A DNA stretch of 64,000 nt from Blautia coccoides (GTDB lineage Bacteria; Bacillota; Clostridia; Lachnospirales; Lachnospiraceae). Below the pieces are notes generated by a model that saw only the letters and a program-made list of their open reading frames with translations, had not been told where the DNA came from and did no database searches. A program made the translations under genes and the position numbers. Below are positions 1-9,172 of the stretch, in pieces. Where the stretch lies: assembly GCF_034355335.1 (NCBI RefSeq), contig NZ_CP136422.1:4746501-4810500 (forward strand), written 5' to 3'. Positions within the stretch are counted from its first letter, which is position 1, and the number at the start of each line of letters is the position of its first letter.

Positions 1-582
1 CCACGCGGTACAATACCAAAGAGCATTTTCGTCTCTGCACCGTCCAAGGACTGCCATGCATCCGGCGCACATCACACAAAAAGGCGCCGTAAAATACAGG
101 ACAGCTTGTAAAAAAAGTCCCGCAGTCATGCCGCTGGCAAGCAGTGCGCCTGCCATGCACACAGCCCCGTCAATAAAGCCAAATAGGAACAAGCGCACCA
201 GTAGCTGTTCTCTGAGGGAATGCCTGGCCGTCTGCAGGATTTCCCGCATACCGGGCATACAGATATGACACAGTTCATTGACATTTAGCAGGCATAATAC
301 CGGAGCCGCCACAGACATAAGAGGCCAGACACTGCTTTCAAATCTCAGACCGGCCTCCAGTATCCCCAAAAACAAAAGAAATGTCACAAGCAGCTTTACC
401 GCCCATACTTTGCCGCTTATAAAGCCAATCTGCCCTGTGAAAAATTCCATTTTTGTCATACGCTGTCTCTCAGGATGCAGCCCTGTTTGTTTCGCCGCCC
501 ATATTGTACGCAAAAGCGCCTCCTCCTGGTGATCCGGTATGGGGATCTCCCTGATTTTCTTCCTCAGTTTTCTATCCTTCAT
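1..582 (-). CDS. Membrane protein downstream of ECF sigma factor (partial)
   Basis: The frame is open from an ATG at 582 to the window edge (194 codons), so the C-terminus lies outside. It begins 4 bases after the sigma factor stop, so the two are co-transcribed. The first about 45 residues are charged and cytoplasmic-looking (MKDRKLRKKIREIPIP). At least four hydrophobic segments follow, with several Cys and Met residues in the later part. A gene in this position is often an anti-sigma factor or a membrane partner of the sigma factor, but I see no zinc anti-sigma HxxxCxxC motif and do not recognise the family. The function is unknown; the pairing with the sigma factor is the only clue. Confidence 0.7.
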   Translation of the reverse strand, partial: MKDRKLRKKIREIPIPDHQEEALLRTIWAAKQTGLHPERQRMTKMEFFTGQIGFISGKVWAVKLLVTFLLFLGILEAGLRFESSVWPLMSVAAPVLCLLNVNELCHICMPGMREILQTARHSLREQLLVRLFLFGFIDGAVCMAGALLASGMTAGLFLQAVLYFTAPFCVMCAGCMAVLGRCRDENALWYCTAW

Positions 583-586
583 GTAC

Positions 587-1105
587 TCACTCCTCCCACT
601 TGTTTTTAATAGATATCTCTGCCTGCTTCAATCTGTACCGCACTGTGGATACAGGCATGGAGACGATCCGGGCGATTTCCCCCAGATGCAGATTCTGATA
701 ATACCTGAGAAGTATTAATTCCCTTTCCAGTTCCGGAAGCCCACGGATAATTTCCTGCAGAGTAAGCCTGTCACTGATATTTTCTGTCCCGGCAGAGAGC
801 TTATCTGCAGTCTGCTGTATTTTCTCATCCTCCCAAACGTCTTCTTTTCTTTTTCTGTAATGATCTTTTATCAGATTTCCTGCTGTCACATAGAGATAAT
901 TTTTCAGTTTTCCTGTGTGCTCATAACTGTCCAGATTCTGTAGAAAGCGCAGGAATACCTCCTGTGTCAGATCCTGGGCGGTCTGTCTGTCCTCCACCCG
1001 GCAGAAGCAGTATGTATAGATATCTCTGTAATATTTTTTTATCAGTATTTCCACAGATTCCTGCTGGCCGCTTCGGATGTTCTTTAGGATTTTCTTCTCG
1101 GACAT
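587..1105 (-). CDS. ECF-type RNA polymerase sigma factor
   Basis: This 172-residue protein has the two-domain layout of sigma-70 ECF factors. Region 2 covers about residues 14-60 and includes the YYRDIYTYCFCRV and AQDLTQEVFLRF segments. Region 4 covers about 118-168, with the helix-turn-helix in LHLGEIARIVSMPVSTVRYRLK. Length and layout fit the family. It directs RNA polymerase to a small alternative regulon; which signal it answers is not visible. The next gene (582 to the window edge) starts 4 bases after its stop and encodes a membrane protein that may hold it inactive. I used the ATG at 1105, which is preceded by AAAGGAAAATTCC. Confidence 0.9.
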   Translation of the reverse strand: MSEKKILKNIRSGQQESVEILIKKYYRDIYTYCFCRVEDRQTAQDLTQEVFLRFLQNLDSYEHTGKLKNYLYVTAGNLIKDHYRKRKEDVWEDEKIQQTADKLSAGTENISDRLTLQEIIRGLPELERELILLRYYQNLHLGEIARIVSMPVSTVRYRLKQAEISIKNKWEE

Positions 1106-1462
1106 GGAATTTTCCTTTCTGCTGTGTGATCTGTAATGCTTCCGTCAGGTAACTACATTGGCTGTGCGAATTTTTTGTTTGCAGCCGGAAAGTACCGAAC
1201 AATTACCGATGTCTACAGTATATAACGATCAGGAGACGAAAAAAAACAACTCTTCCGGCATTTTCTGTGTAAAACCAATAAAATATGGTATGTTCGAGGC
1301 TGATACCGCATTTGATGAGGCATTTTGCGCCTAACAAGGTACAGAGGATCTGCTTGACAGAATTTTAAGATGAGCATACTGCGTTACACAGAACTGTAAA
1401 TTCAACATGATACATATCAACAATTGCATTGTAATATCATAAAAATTTTATATTTATATCAA
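1106..1462. other. Intergenic region between the sigma factor and the Rpn gene
   Basis: This stretch separates two divergent genes. The only clear signal is the promoter of the Rpn gene at its right edge. A short imperfect stem (GGCATTTTGCGCC) lies near 1320. A 93-codon frame antisense to the sigma factor start is not convincing. I see no RNA gene. Confidence 0.5.
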
Positions 1463-1491
1463 TTGCAACATTGCATCATATCAGTTATAAT
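1463..1491 (+). promoter_or_regulatory. Sigma-A promoter of the Rpn gene
   Basis: TTGCAA (1463-1468) and TATAAT (1486-1491) are separated by 17 bases. The ribosome site AGGAGG and the ATG at 1540 follow. Confidence 0.75.
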
Positions 1492-1539
1492 AAATCCACA
1501 GACAGAGTTTCCGTGTCATATTTCCCAGGAGGAAACCAT

Positions 1540-2334
1540 ATGGCAAGGAAAAAATTTGAACAGTTAAATCTAAAGGATGCTTTTTTGTTTTCCGCAGCAC
1601 TGGAAGATCCTGAGGCATGCCGGCTGATACTTGAGCTGTTCCTCGGACATCCCATTTCAAAAGTGATCGTACATGCAGAACACAGCATACTGCTGAGTTC
1701 TGACTTTAAAAGTATTCGTCTGGACATTTATGCCAGTGATGAAATACTGGCAGGTTATAATCTGGAAATGCAGAATAAAAATGAGTACAACCTGCCCAAA
1801 AGGTCGCGGTATTATCAAAGTGAGCTGGATATAGCTTCCCTAAAACCGGGAGAAACTTATGACCACCTGAAGCCAAGCTATATTATTTTCGTCTGCACTT
1901 TCGACCCCTTCGACAAAGGTCTGTACAAATATACCTTTGAAAACCGCTGCCTGGAAACAGAGATGGCACTTGGGGATGAGACGCAGAAAATCTTTTTCAA
2001 TACAAAGGGGACAAACCCTAAAGATGTCTCAGAGGAACTGATCGCATTTCTTGAATACATAGAGGACAGCACTGATCTCTGTGCAGCCAAGACACCAAGT
2101 GAAACTGTTCACAAGATCCACAATAGAGTCAAAGAACTGAAGAAAAATCGGGAAACGGGGGCGAAGTTTATGATGTTGGAAGAATGGATCAAAATTGAAA
2201 ACAAAGATGCCATTGCTGAAGGACAGGCTAAAGGAAGAGCTGAAGGACGAGCTGAAGAACAAAATCGTTACAGCAGCCTTATTCTCCACCTGGCAAAGGA
2301 CGGAAGAAATGAGGGTATGAAGAAAAGTCTGTAA
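1540..2334 (+). pseudogene. Rpn-family recombination-promoting nuclease, 5' part, cut by an IS
   Basis: The first 257 codons belong to the Rpn/PD-(D/E)XK family (Rpn nucleases, often annotated as putative transposases). Signs are the opening segment NLKDAFLFSAALEDPEACR, the core RLDIYASDEILAGYNLEMQNK with a D...ExQ nuclease-like pattern, and the C-terminal AEGQAKGRAEGRAEEQ repeat typical of the family. The start is the ATG at 1540 behind AGGAGGAAACC rather than the earlier ATG at 1471. An IS256-family element entered at 2312, so the present reading frame ends with a few element-encoded residues (GMKKSL). The missing tail is at 3806-3872. Joining the parts gives 279 residues ending QEYGL, a normal family ending. 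Confidence 0.85.
2303..2312. repeat. Left copy of the IS256 target-site duplication
   Basis: GAAGAAATGA directly precedes the GGG end of the element. The identical 10 bases follow the right end at 3796-3805. The family usually makes 8-9 bp duplications, so one or two bases may match by chance. Confidence 0.85.
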
Positions 2335-2431
2335 ATAGGATTCTTCTATGATAAGACTTGGTGGAATGCTTAGAAATTAGGTATTCCACCTTTGTTTTAT
2401 ATATACCATCCAGAGGATGGCATGTCAATAG

Positions 2432-2455
2432 CAGGCGGCTTTTCCGCCTGTTTTA
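2432..2455 (+). terminator. Terminator-like hairpin inside the left end of the IS
   Basis: CAGGCGG and CCGCCTG form a 7 bp stem around a CTTTT loop, followed by TTTT on the plus strand. It would stop transcription entering from the interrupted Rpn gene before it reads antisense into the transposase gene. Confidence 0.6.
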
Positions 2456-2468
2456 ACCAAACTGTTTT

Positions 2469-3710
2469 TTATTCTGGAAGCCGTCCCTCATACATAATAC
2501 TCAGTTCACCGTAGACCTGGCCCCAGTTCCGGATGGTGGTAGTCCACCTTTTTGTTGCTTCAAAAGTGGCTAGATACAGGGCTTTCAGCAGCGCTGTATC
2601 GCTCGGAAATACACTTCTCTGCTGGTTTAATTTCCGATACGTGGAATTCAGGGATTCTATGGCATTGGTCGTGTATATGACCTTCCGGACATCTGCTGAA
2701 AACTTGAAGATCGGAGAAATAGAATCCCAGTTATCCTTCCAGCGTTTCATGGAATTCGGATATTTTGGTGTCCATTTCTCTGTTACCCTCTCAAGGGCTG
2801 CCAGAGCTTTCTTTTCGTCTGGCGCCTGATAGATTGTCTTCAGATCCGTTGCAAAAGCCTTCCTGTCTTTATCCGGAACATATTTCAGGGTATTTCTTAC
2901 TTGATGGACAATACAGCGTTGATATTCTGTTTTGGGGAAGGCAGCCGCGATGGCTTCTTTGATCCCGGCCAGACCGTCGGCACAAAGGATCAGGATGTCT
3001 TTTACACCCCGGTTTTTTAATTCATTCAGAACAGAAAGCCAATATTTAGAGCTTTCATTATCTCCAACCTGAATGGTAAGGACTTCCTTTTTTCCTTCCG
3101 TATTGATCCCCAGGATCACATATGCCGCTAGTTTGCGGATCACCCCGTTATCCCGGACAGAATAGTGGATCGCATCGATAAAAAGGATCGGATATACTTC
3201 ATCTAAGGGACGGTTCTGCCAGTCTTCGATCTGAGGAAGGATCTTATCTGTTACATCAGAAATAAATCCTTCCGAAGTTTCAAAGCCGTAAATATCTTCG
3301 ATCGTTTCAGAAATCTGTCGGGTGGTCATCCCTTTGGCGTACATAGAAATGATCTTCTGATCAATATCTGAAATATCTTTCTGGCGTTTTTTTACGACCT
3401 GAGGCTGAAAAGTGGATTTGCGATCCTGAGGGACCTCAATCTCCATGGTACCATAACTGCTGTTTACGCGTTTGCGTTTGTAGCCATTTCGGTAATCCTC
3501 GTTATCAGAGCGTTCAGATTTTTCATATCCCAGATGATCCTCCATTTCTGCTTCCAACATTTCTTTGATTGTTCCACCCAGAAGATCTTTCAGAGCATCC
3601 TGAATATCTTCAGCTGTCTGAATATCGTATTCTTCCAGGAGCTGATGGATAATGTTACGTTTTCCTTCTGTCATTTGTACCCGATGTACAGGTTTCTTCT
3701 CTCTTGCCAT
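2469..3710 (-). CDS. IS256-family (mutator-type) transposase
   Basis: This 413-residue protein matches the usual length of the family. The DDE catalytic residues are visible: Asp in FIDAIHYSVRDNG, Asp in ILCADGLAGIKEAI and Glu in TTNAIESLNSTYRK, the last being the family hallmark. The N-terminal part has the typical LLGGTIKEMLEAEMEDHLGYEKSER-type segment. The start is the ATG at 3710 behind AGGAGG (3721-3726); the longer frame to 3767 lacks a ribosome site. The frame looks complete, so the element may still be active. Confidence 0.95.
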   Translation of the reverse strand: MAREKKPVHRVQMTEGKRNIIHQLLEEYDIQTAEDIQDALKDLLGGTIKEMLEAEMEDHLGYEKSERSDNEDYRNGYKRKRVNSSYGTMEIEVPQDRKSTFQPQVVKKRQKDISDIDQKIISMYAKGMTTRQISETIEDIYGFETSEGFISDVTDKILPQIEDWQNRPLDEVYPILFIDAIHYSVRDNGVIRKLAAYVILGINTEGKKEVLTIQVGDNESSKYWLSVLNELKNRGVKDILILCADGLAGIKEAIAAAFPKTEYQRCIVHQVRNTLKYVPDKDRKAFATDLKTIYQAPDEKKALAALERVTEKWTPKYPNSMKRWKDNWDSISPIFKFSADVRKVIYTTNAIESLNSTYRKLNQQRSVFPSDTALLKALYLATFEATKRWTTTIRNWGQVYGELSIMYEGRLPE

Positions 3711-3795
3711 AATAAAAGGCCCTCCTATGATTATTTTGATTTTATCATAGAAGAACCCTTCAATCACATATTTACAGAAAAAGTTTCACACTCCC

Positions 3796-3872
3796 GAAGA
3801 AATGACCAGATCGTGAATGCTGCTTCTGATGTACATCTGCTTGAGTCTTTATATCAGGAATACGGATTATAA
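3796..3872 (+). pseudogene. Severed C-terminal tail of the Rpn-family gene
   Basis: In the frame of the upstream Rpn gene this stretch continues GRN-DQIVNAASDVHLLESLYQEYGL and then stops (TAA). That is the normal ending of Rpn-family proteins. It lies right after the second 10 bp target repeat and has no start signal of its own. A longer plus-strand frame beginning inside the IS (3534) is an antisense shadow that only by chance runs into this tail. Confidence 0.85.
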
Positions 3873-3950
3873 TCTTATGGCACTGCTGCAAAATTATTAC
3901 ATATCAAAGATAGAAAGCACGTTCTATGAGCTTTCTATTGTCATAATTTA

Positions 3951-3973
3951 AGGCGGATGGAAACCATCCGCCT
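3951..3973. terminator. Hairpin between the Rpn tail and iolH
   Basis: AGGCGGATGG and CCATCCGCCT form a perfect 10 bp stem with an AAA loop, between convergent genes. Neither strand has a strong T-run after it, so it may act as a weak two-way terminator or mRNA 3' end. Confidence 0.5.
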
Positions 3974-4037
3974 GTCTGAATACTTCTATTTGCATTCCAC
4001 AAAATAAAATCAAATATGATGCGGAATCCTGTCTTTC

Positions 4038-4955
4038 TCAGAGTGTAAGCTCTCTCTCAATTCTTTCTCTTGCTTCCGGCGCCTGTTTTTCCATTTTCTC
4101 TGGGAATCCAAACATGGAGACACAGGCAATATTGTCACCGCCCGCTTTCGGAGCATTTTCTTTCAGCTGTTTATTTGCAAAGTCCATATCTCGCAGAGTT
4201 TCAAAGATGCCGTCAAAATCCACATCCCCTTCCCCCATTGCCAGATGCTGATGAATAGTCACATCTGCTTTTCCCCGTCCATTGAGCCACGGCGGGTTGG
4301 CAATGTAGCGGCAGTCCAAAGTCTGATTAAAGGTATCTGCAAACAGTACATGGGTCAATTCATCTCCCGCATATCTCAGCATAGAACGCACATCACCCTT
4401 TCCCTCATCATAGAAAAATCCATGAGGCGAGGAATATACATATCCCAGATTTTTGGAACGGAATGATTTCACCAGATCACATGTCTCGTTGTTCAGTTCA
4501 CAGAAATCATAGGGGTGGGATTGGATCTCCACACGGACGCCTTCACGCTCAATGATCGGCAGGAGTTCCTCCATGGATCTGAACCACATGCCATTACAGA
4601 TTTCCTGCTGGTTGGGGTCTCCTGACAGTTCTGTGTTGATGACCTGGACCCCCATGTCCACTGCAATCTGGATCATACGTTTCCAGTTGGCAACAGCGAA
4701 CTGTCTCTGTTCCTCAGTAGGGCCTGACCACCGGTATACCACTATAAAAGAAGATATTTCTACGCCCGTCTCCTTCAAAGCCTGTTTATATTCCTGCTCA
4801 CATTCTCTGGAAAAAAGCGGGTGCTTGTAAAACGGATTGATCCTCGGGTGAGGTGACTGTTCAATATACTTGTATCCCCAGTCAGCCACCTGATGTACCA
4901 TACGGTTAATGTCCATCTGTTTTGCCAGAACATCCACATCAAATGCTATCTTCAT
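4038..4955 (-). CDS. iolH: IolH-like sugar phosphate isomerase/epimerase
   Basis: This 305-residue protein is a xylose-isomerase-like TIM barrel. Its opening MKIAFDVDVLAKQMDINRM and the segments YKYIEQSPHPRINPFYKHP, VYRWSGPTEE and MGVQVINTELSGDPNQ resemble the IolH branch of inositol-cluster proteins from memory of Bacillus IolH. The exact reaction of IolH is not firmly established; a role in inositol catabolism rests on context. Likely metal ligands are Glu in NTELSG, His in IQSHPYDF and the HQHLAMGEGDVDF segment. It is the last gene of the iol operon, 106 bases after iolE, with AGGAGGAATCAAT before the ATG. Confidence 0.75.
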   Translation of the reverse strand: MKIAFDVDVLAKQMDINRMVHQVADWGYKYIEQSPHPRINPFYKHPLFSRECEQEYKQALKETGVEISSFIVVYRWSGPTEEQRQFAVANWKRMIQIAVDMGVQVINTELSGDPNQQEICNGMWFRSMEELLPIIEREGVRVEIQSHPYDFCELNNETCDLVKSFRSKNLGYVYSSPHGFFYDEGKGDVRSMLRYAGDELTHVLFADTFNQTLDCRYIANPPWLNGRGKADVTIHQHLAMGEGDVDFDGIFETLRDMDFANKQLKENAPKAGGDNIACVSMFGFPEKMEKQAPEARERIERELTL

Positions 4956-5061
4956 ATTGATTCCTCCTGATCTTTATTCATAACTGTCCCCCGCTCTCAC
5001 AGCTAAAGCAAGGTACAGTTTACAGTTCTGTATTTATATCCATTTGCATTAAAGGTCTGTA

Positions 5062-5961
5062 TTAAAGTCCCGTCTTATCGGCAATGTACGCTCTGGCCTT
5101 TTTGGCATATTCCAAAGGATTCGCCTTTGCAGGATCCTGTTCCGCTTCCACGACAACCCAGCCTTCATATCCGGCTTCCTCAAGAATCCTGAAGATCGGT
5201 GCAAAATCCACATCCCCGTCACCGGGTACCGTAAACACGCCTTCACGGACACCTTTTAAGAAGCTCCATCTCTCATTCCTGGATTTCTCCACCATTTCCC
5301 TGCGAATGTCTTTCAGATGTACATGTTTTACTCTGTTCACATATTTTTTCAGCACTTTTTCCGGGTCAATTCCCGCAAAGGACAGGTGGCCGCTGTCGAA
5401 GAGAAGAAATACCAGCTCAGGATCAACCATTTCCATAAAACGATCAATCTCCTCCTCTGTCTGCACAACCGTTCCCATGTGATGATGAAAGGTAAGTGTC
5501 ATACCCTTGTCTTTTGCTATTTTCCCCAGCTTGTTCAGACCTTCTGCAAGAAGCTTCCACTCCTGATCATCCATGATATATTTGCCTTCCCAGACCGGCA
5601 GCTCCATCTTTCCCTGGATACTGTAGCTCTGTTCAGACACACCGATCACTTTTGCTCCCATTTCCCTCAGGAAATCTGTAGCTTTTATGAATTCCTTTTC
5701 TGTATCCTCATATGGTTTGGAAATGAGAAAGGATGAAAACCACTGATTGCAGATCCGGATTCCTCTTAAATCCAACGCTTTTTTAAGCACCGCAGTATCT
5801 GCAGGGTATTTGCCGCCCACCTCAGAGCCTGTAAATCCAGCCAGAGCCATCTCGCTGACGCACTGCTCAAATGTATTTTCCTTGCCCAGATCCGGCATAT
5901 CGTCATTGGTCCACGCAATGGGTGCGATACCCAGACTTACTTTATTTTTATCTAACATCAT
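5062..5961 (-). CDS. iolE: Inosose dehydratase (2-keto-myo-inositol dehydratase)
   Basis: IolE removes water from 2-keto-myo-inositol (scyllo-inosose) to give the trihydroxycyclohexanedione of the inositol pathway. The 299 residues form a TIM barrel that opens [20 protein letters not shown], the IolE signature, and has [44 protein letters not shown] and [15 protein letters not shown], which hold the metal-binding Glu, Asp and His residues. Its ATG overlaps the stop of the upstream symporter-kinase gene (ATGA), showing tight translational coupling. AAGGGAGGAA lies just before the start. Confidence 0.9.
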   Translation of the reverse strand: MMLDKNKVSLGIAPIAWTNDDMPDLGKENTFEQCVSEMALAGFTGSEVGGKYPADTAVLKKALDLRGIRICNQWFSSFLISKPYEDTEKEFIKATDFLREMGAKVIGVSEQSYSIQGKMELPVWEGKYIMDDQEWKLLAEGLNKLGKIAKDKGMTLTFHHHMGTVVQTEEEIDRFMEMVDPELVFLLFDSGHLSFAGIDPEKVLKKYVNRVKHVHLKDIRREMVEKSRNERWSFLKGVREGVFTVPGDGDVDFAPIFRILEEAGYEGWVVVEAEQDPAKANPLEYAKKARAYIADKTGL

Positions 5962-8060
5962 TCATTTCCTCCCTTACTGCTCCTGCTCTCTTCTTTATTC
6001 CTGATGTAATCAAGGATCATGGAAACAGTACCCTGTACCCCTGTTTTGGATACATTGACCACCAGATCATAGTGTTTCGGGTCGTCACGGCGCATACCGG
6101 TAAATTTCTCATAATAGCTGTTCCGCATCTCATCCTTCTCTTTCAGCTCTGCCAGAGAAATGCCGCCGTAATATTCTCTGCCTTCCTTTTCCCTGTATTC
6201 GTCATCCGCATAGATAAAGAATGAGTAAGTGTGCTCCTGTCCACCCAGGATAAAGTTTGCACATCTGCCCAAAAATACGCCGGGTGCGTTCTTGGCAAGG
6301 CCCTTAATGATCCGGCTCTGCTCTTCAAACATCTTGACAGCACTCATATCATCCGCCACCCCTGCCTGCGGATATGCATATGGCGAGAATGTGGGTTCCT
6401 TATCTCCATAATTGTAATTATCCAGATACTTCTGCACTTCCTCCAGATCAGACGTTTCCATTCCCATCTTCTCTGCCAGCAGACAGATGATCTGACGGTC
6501 ATAGACACGGCAGTTCAGTTCTTTTGCAATTTCCTCAGCGATTTTTCTTCCGCTGCTGCCATAGACACGGCCAATGGCTACATTGATCTGATTCTCAGAG
6601 TTTGCTGCCACCGGAATTTCTTCCGTTTCACCCTTTCCTTCCCTGGAAATCAGTTCCCGCATCATCTTGTCATACATTTTATCCAGCTTGTAACATGCTG
6701 CGATGATAAACATGATCACCCAGATCGCAATGGGCACATACAGATAAAAAGTCTTGATCGCAGAGATCGCAGATGCTGTCTGCTCTGCCGCTGTTGCTTT
6801 CAGTCCGTCAAATGCTGCCATGGAAAGAATCGCACCCATGATAGCGGATGTAAAGCCTGAACCCGCTTTCTGCCCCATACTCATGGAAGAGAACATAAGG
6901 CCTTCCACACGGATGCCTGTCTTCCAGTGGCCATACTCGATCGCATCACTCGGCAAAGAATACTGCACGCCATAGAACGGTGCAATGCCAAATCCTCTCA
7001 TAATACAGGTTGCAACACCCAGAGGAACACTTGTGATATTCAGCAGGAAGAGGAGCTGTCCCGCGATACCCAGGATACATCCTGCGCAGATCAGGTTTCT
7101 CTTTCCGTATTTTGGAAGCAGCTTCGGAAGCATTGCAATGCCGATGATTGTGGATATTTTCTCTGCTGCCGACAGCGGCATTACCAGATCCACATCATTT
7201 AACACATACTGACAGTAATAGGTCAGATCGGTTCCGATGATGATCTGATAAGCTGTATAAAAGATCATCAGACCCAGAGCAATAATAAAATACCTGTTGG
7301 TCACGGTTACTTTAAATGCAGTCCAGAAAGGTGTATTCTCTTTTTCCTTTTTGTTCGCATCGGCTGCCTGTACACGTTCCGTACAGGTACAATATGTATT
7401 GATCAAAACGAATACGGATACAATGGCATATCCCGCGGTCACAAGAATCCAGGCCATCTGCTGGTTGTCGATCAGCTTTGCCACCTTATTGATTAGGGGC
7501 AGCGTAAATGCTGTTATGATCATACTTGCCGTAATAGAGAGCACCATACGGATGTTACAGATCACATCCCTTTCTCTCCTGTCACGGCTCATGAGTGAGC
7601 CAAGTGCATGGAAAGGCTGGCTGATCGCGGTATATACCACTGTATTCATAATGTTATAAGTTACAAAAGCATAGATGATCTTCCCCATATCTCCCATAGG
7701 AGGCATGGTAAACAACAGGACCGCTGCCAACGCGTACGGAATGGCCAGACGCAGGATCCAGATCCTGGCTTTTCCATATTTTGAGTGGGTCCTGTCTATG
7801 ATAGTTCCCATAAGTACATCTGAGAATCCGTCGAACACCCTGGAGAGCAGCATGATCATACCCACTGCTCCTGCAGATATACCTACTACGTTTGTGTAGA
7901 AATATATCAGCAGAGTCGTTGTCATCGTATACATCAAAGTCAGCGCCGGGTCGCCGAAACAATATGCCAGCTTTTCCGACACAGGGACTTTGATGAACTC
8001 ATTCATATCTTTACCCTTCTGCTTAAAATTAAGCAGTTCGGGAATTCCTCCCTTTGCCAT
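5958..8060 (-). CDS. GPH-family sugar:cation symporter fused to a cytidylate-kinase-like domain
   Basis: The N-terminal about 470 residues are a 12-helix glycoside-pentoside-hexuronide symporter (MelB-type): [38 protein letters not shown] and [11 protein letters not shown] match the family loops. The last about 209 residues are a cytidylate kinase-like domain (Cytidylate_kin2 type): a P-loop-like [19 protein letters not shown], the conserved LGRCANFIL, and [17 protein letters not shown]. The usual GSGGR reads GSSGR here. No stop or shift separates the parts. Given its place between iolI and iolE, the likely cargo is an inositol; the role of the kinase part is unknown. I chose the ATG at 8060 behind AAGGTGAT, but the ATG at 8006 behind AGAAGG is nearly as good. 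Confidence 0.85.
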   Translation of the reverse strand: MAKGGIPELLNFKQKGKDMNEFIKVPVSEKLAYCFGDPALTLMYTMTTTLLIYFYTNVVGISAGAVGMIMLLSRVFDGFSDVLMGTIIDRTHSKYGKARIWILRLAIPYALAAVLLFTMPPMGDMGKIIYAFVTYNIMNTVVYTAISQPFHALGSLMSRDRRERDVICNIRMVLSITASMIITAFTLPLINKVAKLIDNQQMAWILVTAGYAIVSVFVLINTYCTCTERVQAADANKKEKENTPFWTAFKVTVTNRYFIIALGLMIFYTAYQIIIGTDLTYYCQYVLNDVDLVMPLSAAEKISTIIGIAMLPKLLPKYGKRNLICAGCILGIAGQLLFLLNITSVPLGVATCIMRGFGIAPFYGVQYSLPSDAIEYGHWKTGIRVEGLMFSSMSMGQKAGSGFTSAIMGAILSMAAFDGLKATAAEQTASAISAIKTFYLYVPIAIWVIMFIIAACYKLDKMYDKMMRELISREGKGETEEIPVAANSENQINVAIGRVYGSSGRKIAEEIAKELNCRVYDRQIICLLAEKMGMETSDLEEVQKYLDNYNYGDKEPTFSPYAYPQAGVADDMSAVKMFEEQSRIIKGLAKNAPGVFLGRCANFILGGQEHTYSFFIYADDEYREKEGREYYGGISLAELKEKDEMRNSYYEKFTGMRRDDPKHYDLVVNVSKTGVQGTVSMILDYIRNKEESRSSKGGNE

Positions 8061-8074
8061 ACTATCACCTTTTA

Positions 8075-8101
8075 CAGGGCGGAGCTTCCCCATCCGCCCT
8101 G
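8075..8101 (-). other. Intercistronic hairpin between iolI and the symporter-kinase gene
   Basis: CAGGGCGGA and TCCGCCCTG form a perfect 9 bp stem just upstream of the ribosome site of the symporter gene. There is no T-run, so it is more likely an mRNA-stabilising or processing structure than a terminator. Confidence 0.5.
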
Positions 8102-8227
8102 CTCCTTCCTTCTCTTTCTGTGACGAATCCTGTGCTCTTTGGTGTTGATATTCAGCATTCGGATTTCGCACAGCCTGTTATTTTCACTTTCCCATCTCCT
8201 TATGCCCCAAAAGGACATATATATCAT

Positions 8228-9058
8228 TTAGAAATATTTTTCTACAAATGCTTTTGTTACCTCAGCAGCTTTTTTCACATTCTCCTCATGAGACATTTCA
8301 TAATACTCCGGACGGAACTCTTCGATCGTGCACACACCATCAAATCCGATCTCTTTTAAAGCCGCTGCAATTCCTGCATGGTCTACCACGCCTTCTTCCG
8401 GCCACAGACGTTTGTCATCGCCGCAGGATCCAAGAGGCAGGTCTTCGCAGTCATTTAAGTGATAAGCAAAGATTTTTTTGCCGTCTGCCGCTTTTAAATC
8501 CTCCAGTTTAGAGCACATTTCATGGAAGTGGAAGGTGTCAACTGTGATTCCTACATTGTCCCGGTCCACTGCTTTTACCACATCATATGCAGTGCCAAAC
8601 TGGTTGATGGAGCAATTTGGAGCGCCGCAGAATTCCAGGGAGATCTTCATGTCAGCCCCCACTTTGTCTGACAGATAGCGAAGTCTTTCCACTGCCTCTT
8701 CCTTGATTTCACTTATACTCTTATCCTTCACATCAAAGTTCGGAACTGTGATCAGCATTTTCATACCGATGGCTTTGGAAACTTTCAGGATGAAATCCAC
8801 TTCATCGTCAATTTCCTTCTCACCGGCTTTGTCTCTCTGGTTAAAATAAATCAGGGTATTGTAAGCCCATGGTTTCAGATGATGGTTTTTAAACCAGTCA
8901 GCCAGTTCCTCCAGGGTATGCTCCTGTAAATAATCCTTCACACAGTCAAAACGTATTTCGATATAATCAAATCCGTATTTTTCACACATTTCCATATCAG
9001 CCAGTAAGGACTGTCCTTTACACTCCAGTGCAGTTGCCTCGTTAAATCCAATTTTCAT
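8228..9058 (-). CDS. iolI: Inosose isomerase (2-keto-myo-inositol isomerase)
   Basis: IolI interconverts keto-inositols (2-keto-myo-inositol and 1-keto-D-chiro-inositol), which lets D-chiro-inositol enter the pathway. The 276 residues open MKIGFNEATALE and contain CEKYGFDYIEIRFD, MLITVPNFD, ISLEFCGAPNCSINQF, ITVDTFHFHEMCSKLEDLKAADGKKIFAYHLND and EEFRPEYYEMS. These line up closely with Bacillus subtilis IolI as I remember it. The Glu, Asp, His and Glu metal ligands of the TIM barrel are in these segments. It is second in the operon, after iolG. Confidence 0.9.
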   Translation of the reverse strand: MKIGFNEATALECKGQSLLADMEMCEKYGFDYIEIRFDCVKDYLQEHTLEELADWFKNHHLKPWAYNTLIYFNQRDKAGEKEIDDEVDFILKVSKAIGMKMLITVPNFDVKDKSISEIKEEAVERLRYLSDKVGADMKISLEFCGAPNCSINQFGTAYDVVKAVDRDNVGITVDTFHFHEMCSKLEDLKAADGKKIFAYHLNDCEDLPLGSCGDDKRLWPEEGVVDHAGIAAALKEIGFDGVCTIEEFRPEYYEMSHEENVKKAAEVTKAFVEKYF

Positions 9059-9094
9059 AATTCTATTCCATCCTTTCGGTTTTTGTCTTATTTT

Positions 9095-9163
9095 GCCGGA
9101 TGCTTAGCAAAACGCATCCGGCCGCTCATCTGTTCATCCTGACTTCCCGGCGTATTTTACCGG
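9095..9163 (-). other. Two intercistronic hairpins between iolG and iolI
   Basis: GCCGGATGC/GCATCCGGC (9095-9103 and 9114-9122) is a perfect 9 bp stem. A second, smaller stem CCCGG/CCGGG follows at about 9146-9163. Neither is followed by a T-run in the direction of the operon. They may set the relative amounts of iolG and downstream messages. Confidence 0.5.
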
Positions 9164-9172
9164 GAACACTTT

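Larger units (their letters stand above)
2313..3795 (-). mobile_element. IS256-family insertion sequence
   Basis: The element is 1,483 bp and carries one mutator-type transposase. It starts GGGTATGAAG and ends in the reverse complement of GGGAGTGTGA. The imperfect inverted ends share CTGTAAATA (2329-2337 and 3769-3777 reversed) and TTCTTCTATGATAA (2341-2354 and 3742-3755 reversed). A 10 bp direct repeat flanks it. It sits inside the Rpn gene, about 24 codons before the original stop. Confidence 0.9.

Noticed and set aside
56..532. Two small plus-strand genes at the left edge
   Set aside because: They are shadows of the minus-strand membrane protein frame, which is open throughout and sits 4 bases behind the sigma factor.
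3534..3872. Plus-strand 112-codon gene
   Set aside because: It is antisense to the transposase and only its last 23 codons are real, being the severed Rpn tail.
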